Shown here one piece after another: positions 6,303 through 7,661 of a stretch of DNA of 7,661 nucleotides. The stretch is from NCBI GenBank assembly GCA_902490315.1, contig CABUDK010000048.1:1-7661 (forward strand). Direction: 5' to 3'. The position numbers and the translations under genes are program-made. The first letter of the stretch is position 1. Each line of letters starts with the position of its first letter. The notes beneath the pieces are model-generated. The model was given only the letters and a program-made list of their open reading frames with translations. It searched no databases and had not been told where the DNA came from. The DNA comes from an uncultured Porphyromonas sp. (GTDB lineage: Bacteria; Bacteroidota; Bacteroidia; Bacteroidales; Porphyromonadaceae).

Positions 6303-6333
6303 TTGCAAGGGTGACAGGAGGTCCCGAACTTTG
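6303..6333 (+). promoter_or_regulatory. Predicted promoter of the barrel-protein gene
   Basis: TTG at 6303-6305 and GAACTTTG at 6326-6333 are 20 nt apart. The -7 box departs from TAnnTTTG at its first base. Transcription would start near 6339, leaving a leader of about 90 nt before the ATG at 6430. Confidence 0.45.
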
Positions 6334-6353
6334 CCTCTGTAAAACAAAAACAA

Positions 6354-6390
6354 CCCCTCCCAGAGGGGAGCGCATAAGCCGAAAAGCGCT
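6354..6390 (+). other. Two adjacent small hairpins in the leader of the barrel gene
   Basis: CCCCTC at 6354-6359 pairs with GAGGGG at 6363-6368 (3-nt loop), and AGCGC at 6369-6373 with GCGCT at 6386-6390. They lie 40 to 75 nt before the start codon and are followed by no T run, so they are not a terminator. They may stabilise or regulate the leader. Confidence 0.4.
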
Positions 6391-6429
6391 AAATCCAAAG
6401 AGTAGGCACAACTAAACAGATACTGAACT

Positions 6430-7074
6430 ATGAACAAGAAAATCTGGACTCTCTCCCTCATTGTCGCACTCATCGGAAGCCTTAACACATGGGCACAGGA
6501 AAGCACAGCAACAAAGTACACACCTAAAGAGCTATTTGGCTTTCATGCCTCAGTAGCTCCAATGGGTATGGGCGTACTCTTATCACCAGCACTGGGGACA
6601 ACTACAGATCAGTTTACCTATCCACAAGTAGGTGGACGGGTGCAGGCTGGTTGGCTCCTAAACAAGAAGTCCCTAACGCTCCCTACGCTTGTAGCTAGCT
6701 ATGCCTATGGCATCAATCAAGACAAGGCTACTGCAGGGCAACTCAAGTCTATGTCTATCTTAGATCTTGGTACAGAATTCAATCCATGGTCTTTCTATGA
6801 GACGAAGAGTCAAAAGCATGTGGTTGTTGTTCGAGTCGGTGCTTACGTCTCTATGTGTAGTACCAAGTTTACACAAGATAAGACAATGCACCACCGCTGG
6901 GGTATCTCCCGTCGTATCGCTATCGGGTATCTCTACAAGATGGACTGTGGTACTCGCCTTGGGGTAAATCTCTACAACCATGCAGGGCACTACTTCGGCA
7001 AGCGTCCTCAGCAGGGCTCTCCTGTACCAGTCTACACGGAGGAACTAGGCTTAGCTTTTGACCTTTACTTGTAA
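6430..7074 (+). CDS. Exported protein, probably outer-membrane beta-barrel, function unknown
   Basis: This 214-residue protein has a clear signal peptide: positive MNKKIW, a hydrophobic stretch to about residue 18, and probable cleavage after Ala22 (TWA|QE). The mature part has alternating polar/hydrophobic, Gly- and Tyr-rich segments, e.g. about 36-54, 67-94, 108-118, 130-143, 157-182 and the C-terminal LGLAFDLYL, as expected of a small barrel of roughly eight strands. The segment LYNHAGHYFGKRPQ near 181-194 is faintly like the H-x-S-N region of PagL-type lipid A deacylases, but the Ser position is Gly186, so activity would not be expected; this resemblance is speculative. I do not recognise a family with confidence. 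It has its own promoter and a strong terminator, so it is a single-gene unit. Its composition is A/T-richer than the neighbouring housekeeping genes, which may reflect a lineage-specific or acquired gene. The ATG at 6430 is set by the signal peptide. Confidence 0.75.
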   Translation: MNKKIWTLSLIVALIGSLNTWAQESTATKYTPKELFGFHASVAPMGMGVLLSPALGTTTDQFTYPQVGGRVQAGWLLNKKSLTLPTLVASYAYGINQDKATAGQLKSMSILDLGTEFNPWSFYETKSQKHVVVVRVGAYVSMCSTKFTQDKTMHHRWGISRRIAIGYLYKMDCGTRLGVNLYNHAGHYFGKRPQQGSPVPVYTEELGLAFDLYL

Positions 7075-7148
7075 GCAGGCAATGCCTATCAACGTAAGGG
7101 TACAACAAAGAGACTAGGATAGGCTATACAACAACTCTTTTTTAGCTC

Positions 7149-7205
7149 ATTGAGCAGGTCAGAGAGGGTACTTTCCCCTTTCTCTGGCTTGCTCAATTGC
7201 TTTTT
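7149..7205 (+). terminator. Rho-independent terminator of the barrel-protein gene
   Basis: About 20 pairs (7149-7168 with 7178-7197, four G-U) close a 9-nt loop, followed after TGC by TTTTT at 7201-7205. It starts 75 nt after the stop codon, isolating the gene from nadE. Confidence 0.85.
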
Positions 7206-7286
7206 AACTTCTTTGCGTAGTGTCTAGATATCGCAATGCAGAGCCTAGGCGAAGTTGGGGCGTGAGGATAGACGGCAATGATTTTG

Positions 7287-7294
7287 TATCTTTG
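7287..7294 (+). promoter_or_regulatory. Predicted -7 promoter element of nadE
   Basis: TATCTTTG matches the Bacteroidota consensus exactly, 36 nt before the start codon. A TTG at the normal -33 spacing is missing; the nearest is 29 nt upstream (7255-7257). Confidence 0.55.
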
Positions 7295-7330
7295 TGGCGT
7301 AATGATTTATAAGAGACTATAGTCGAAGAT

Positions 7331-7661
7331 ATGAACTATGGATATGTCAAGGTAGCGGCCGCTGTGCCCTATGTCAGAGTGGCTGACTGCTACTACAATA
7401 CGAGCCGCATCAAGGATATGATCTTTCAGGCGGAGGAGCTGGGCGTAGAGATACTTACGACCCCTGAGCTCTCTATCACGGGATATACCTGTGGGGATCT
7501 CTTTCACCAGTCGTTCCTCCTAGATCAAGCTCAGAAGGCGCTCTGCCAGTTGGTCGAGGAGACGGCCGAGACCGATGTGATGGTCATCGTCGGTATGCCT
7601 GTCAAAGTGGAGGAGAAGCTCTTCAATGGAGCGGTTGCCTTCCAGCATGGTAAGATCCTCG
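7331..7661 (+). CDS. nadE: Glutamine-dependent NAD+ synthetase, N-terminal part (runs off window)
   Basis: The visible 110 residues are the start of the nitrilase-like glutaminase domain of the large, glutamine-dependent NAD+ synthetase. The full enzyme makes NAD+ from nicotinic acid adenine dinucleotide, ATP and ammonia taken from glutamine, the last step of NAD synthesis in the cytoplasm. The key element is the segment TTPELSITGYTCGDLF at about 43-58, where Glu46 is the catalytic Glu of the glutaminase triad. The Lys and Cys of that triad and the C-terminal synthetase domain lie beyond the window. The later GMPVKVEEKLFNGAVAF segment also fits this domain. ATG 7331 gives the normal N-terminus (MNYGYVKVAAAVP). 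It is preceded by its own promoter and lies downstream of the barrel-gene terminator, so it is a separate transcription unit. Confidence 0.9.
   Translation, partial: MNYGYVKVAAAVPYVRVADCYYNTSRIKDMIFQAEELGVEILTTPELSITGYTCGDLFHQSFLLDQAQKALCQLVEETAETDVMVIVGMPVKVEEKLFNGAVAFQHGKIL

Larger units (their letters stand above)
5950..6429. other. Gene-free intergenic region rich in hairpins and repeats
   Basis: These 480 nt separate the tRNA terminator from the barrel-protein gene. I see no convincing CDS. The centre (6021-6204) is almost continuous secondary structure: a terminator-like hairpin, three 21-bp tandem units, a 20-bp imperfect inverted repeat, a CCACGTGG hairpin, the palindrome ATTTCGAAAT (6185-6194) and the small repeat CCTCCGAGG. 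It is A/T-richer than the flanking genes. From about 6300 the promoter and 5' leader of the next gene begin. Positions 5950-6020 hold nothing I could identify. It could be a dispersed intergenic repeat family of this genus or a small RNA gene. Confidence 0.6.

Noticed and set aside
7302..7322. Six-codon frame (ATG to TAG) just before nadE
   Set aside because: It is too short to judge, has no regulatory codon pattern and is probably chance.

Overview
The window looks like a chromosomal segment of a Bacteroidota species, most likely a Porphyromonas of the asaccharolytica/uenonis type. That placement is an inference. It rests on Bacteroidota-type promoters (TAnnTTTG at -7) before several genes, start codons without Shine-Dalgarno sequences, a DUF4374-like protein, the set of a TGS-domain nucleoside kinase with a SUI1-like factor and a SpoU methyltransferase, and a NAD synthetase of the Bacteroidota form.

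Layout, left to right. (1) Positions 1-434 hold the 3' end of a DUF4374-like gene. Its last codons are interrupted by a 173-bp non-autonomous insertion element (421-593) flanked by a 7-bp target duplication; a terminator follows at 627-663. (2) Positions 731-2548, minus strand, encode a Na+/phosphate cotransporter with a C-terminal PhoU-like domain. (3) Positions 2792-5379, plus strand, form a tight three-gene operon: TGS-nucleoside kinase, SUI1/YciH-like factor and SpoU rRNA/tRNA methyltransferase, with 10-nt gaps at both junctions. (4) A small winged-helix gene (5445-5657) has its own promoter. (5) tRNA-Leu(UAG) (5807-5888) has a promoter and a strong terminator. (6) A gene-free stretch of about 480 nt (5950-6429) is packed with hairpins and carries three tandem 21-bp units. 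(7) Positions 6430-7074 encode an exported, probably outer-membrane beta-barrel protein of unknown function, followed by a strong terminator. (8) The 5' end of glutamine-dependent NAD+ synthetase (nadE) starts at 7331 and runs off the window.

Most of the window is housekeeping sequence: phosphate uptake, nucleotide and RNA metabolism, a tRNA and NAD synthesis. I see no defence system, CRISPR array, phage or biosynthetic cluster. The parts worth a second look are the small insertion element that rewrote a stop codon, and the hairpin and tandem-repeat intergenic region between the tRNA and the barrel gene.
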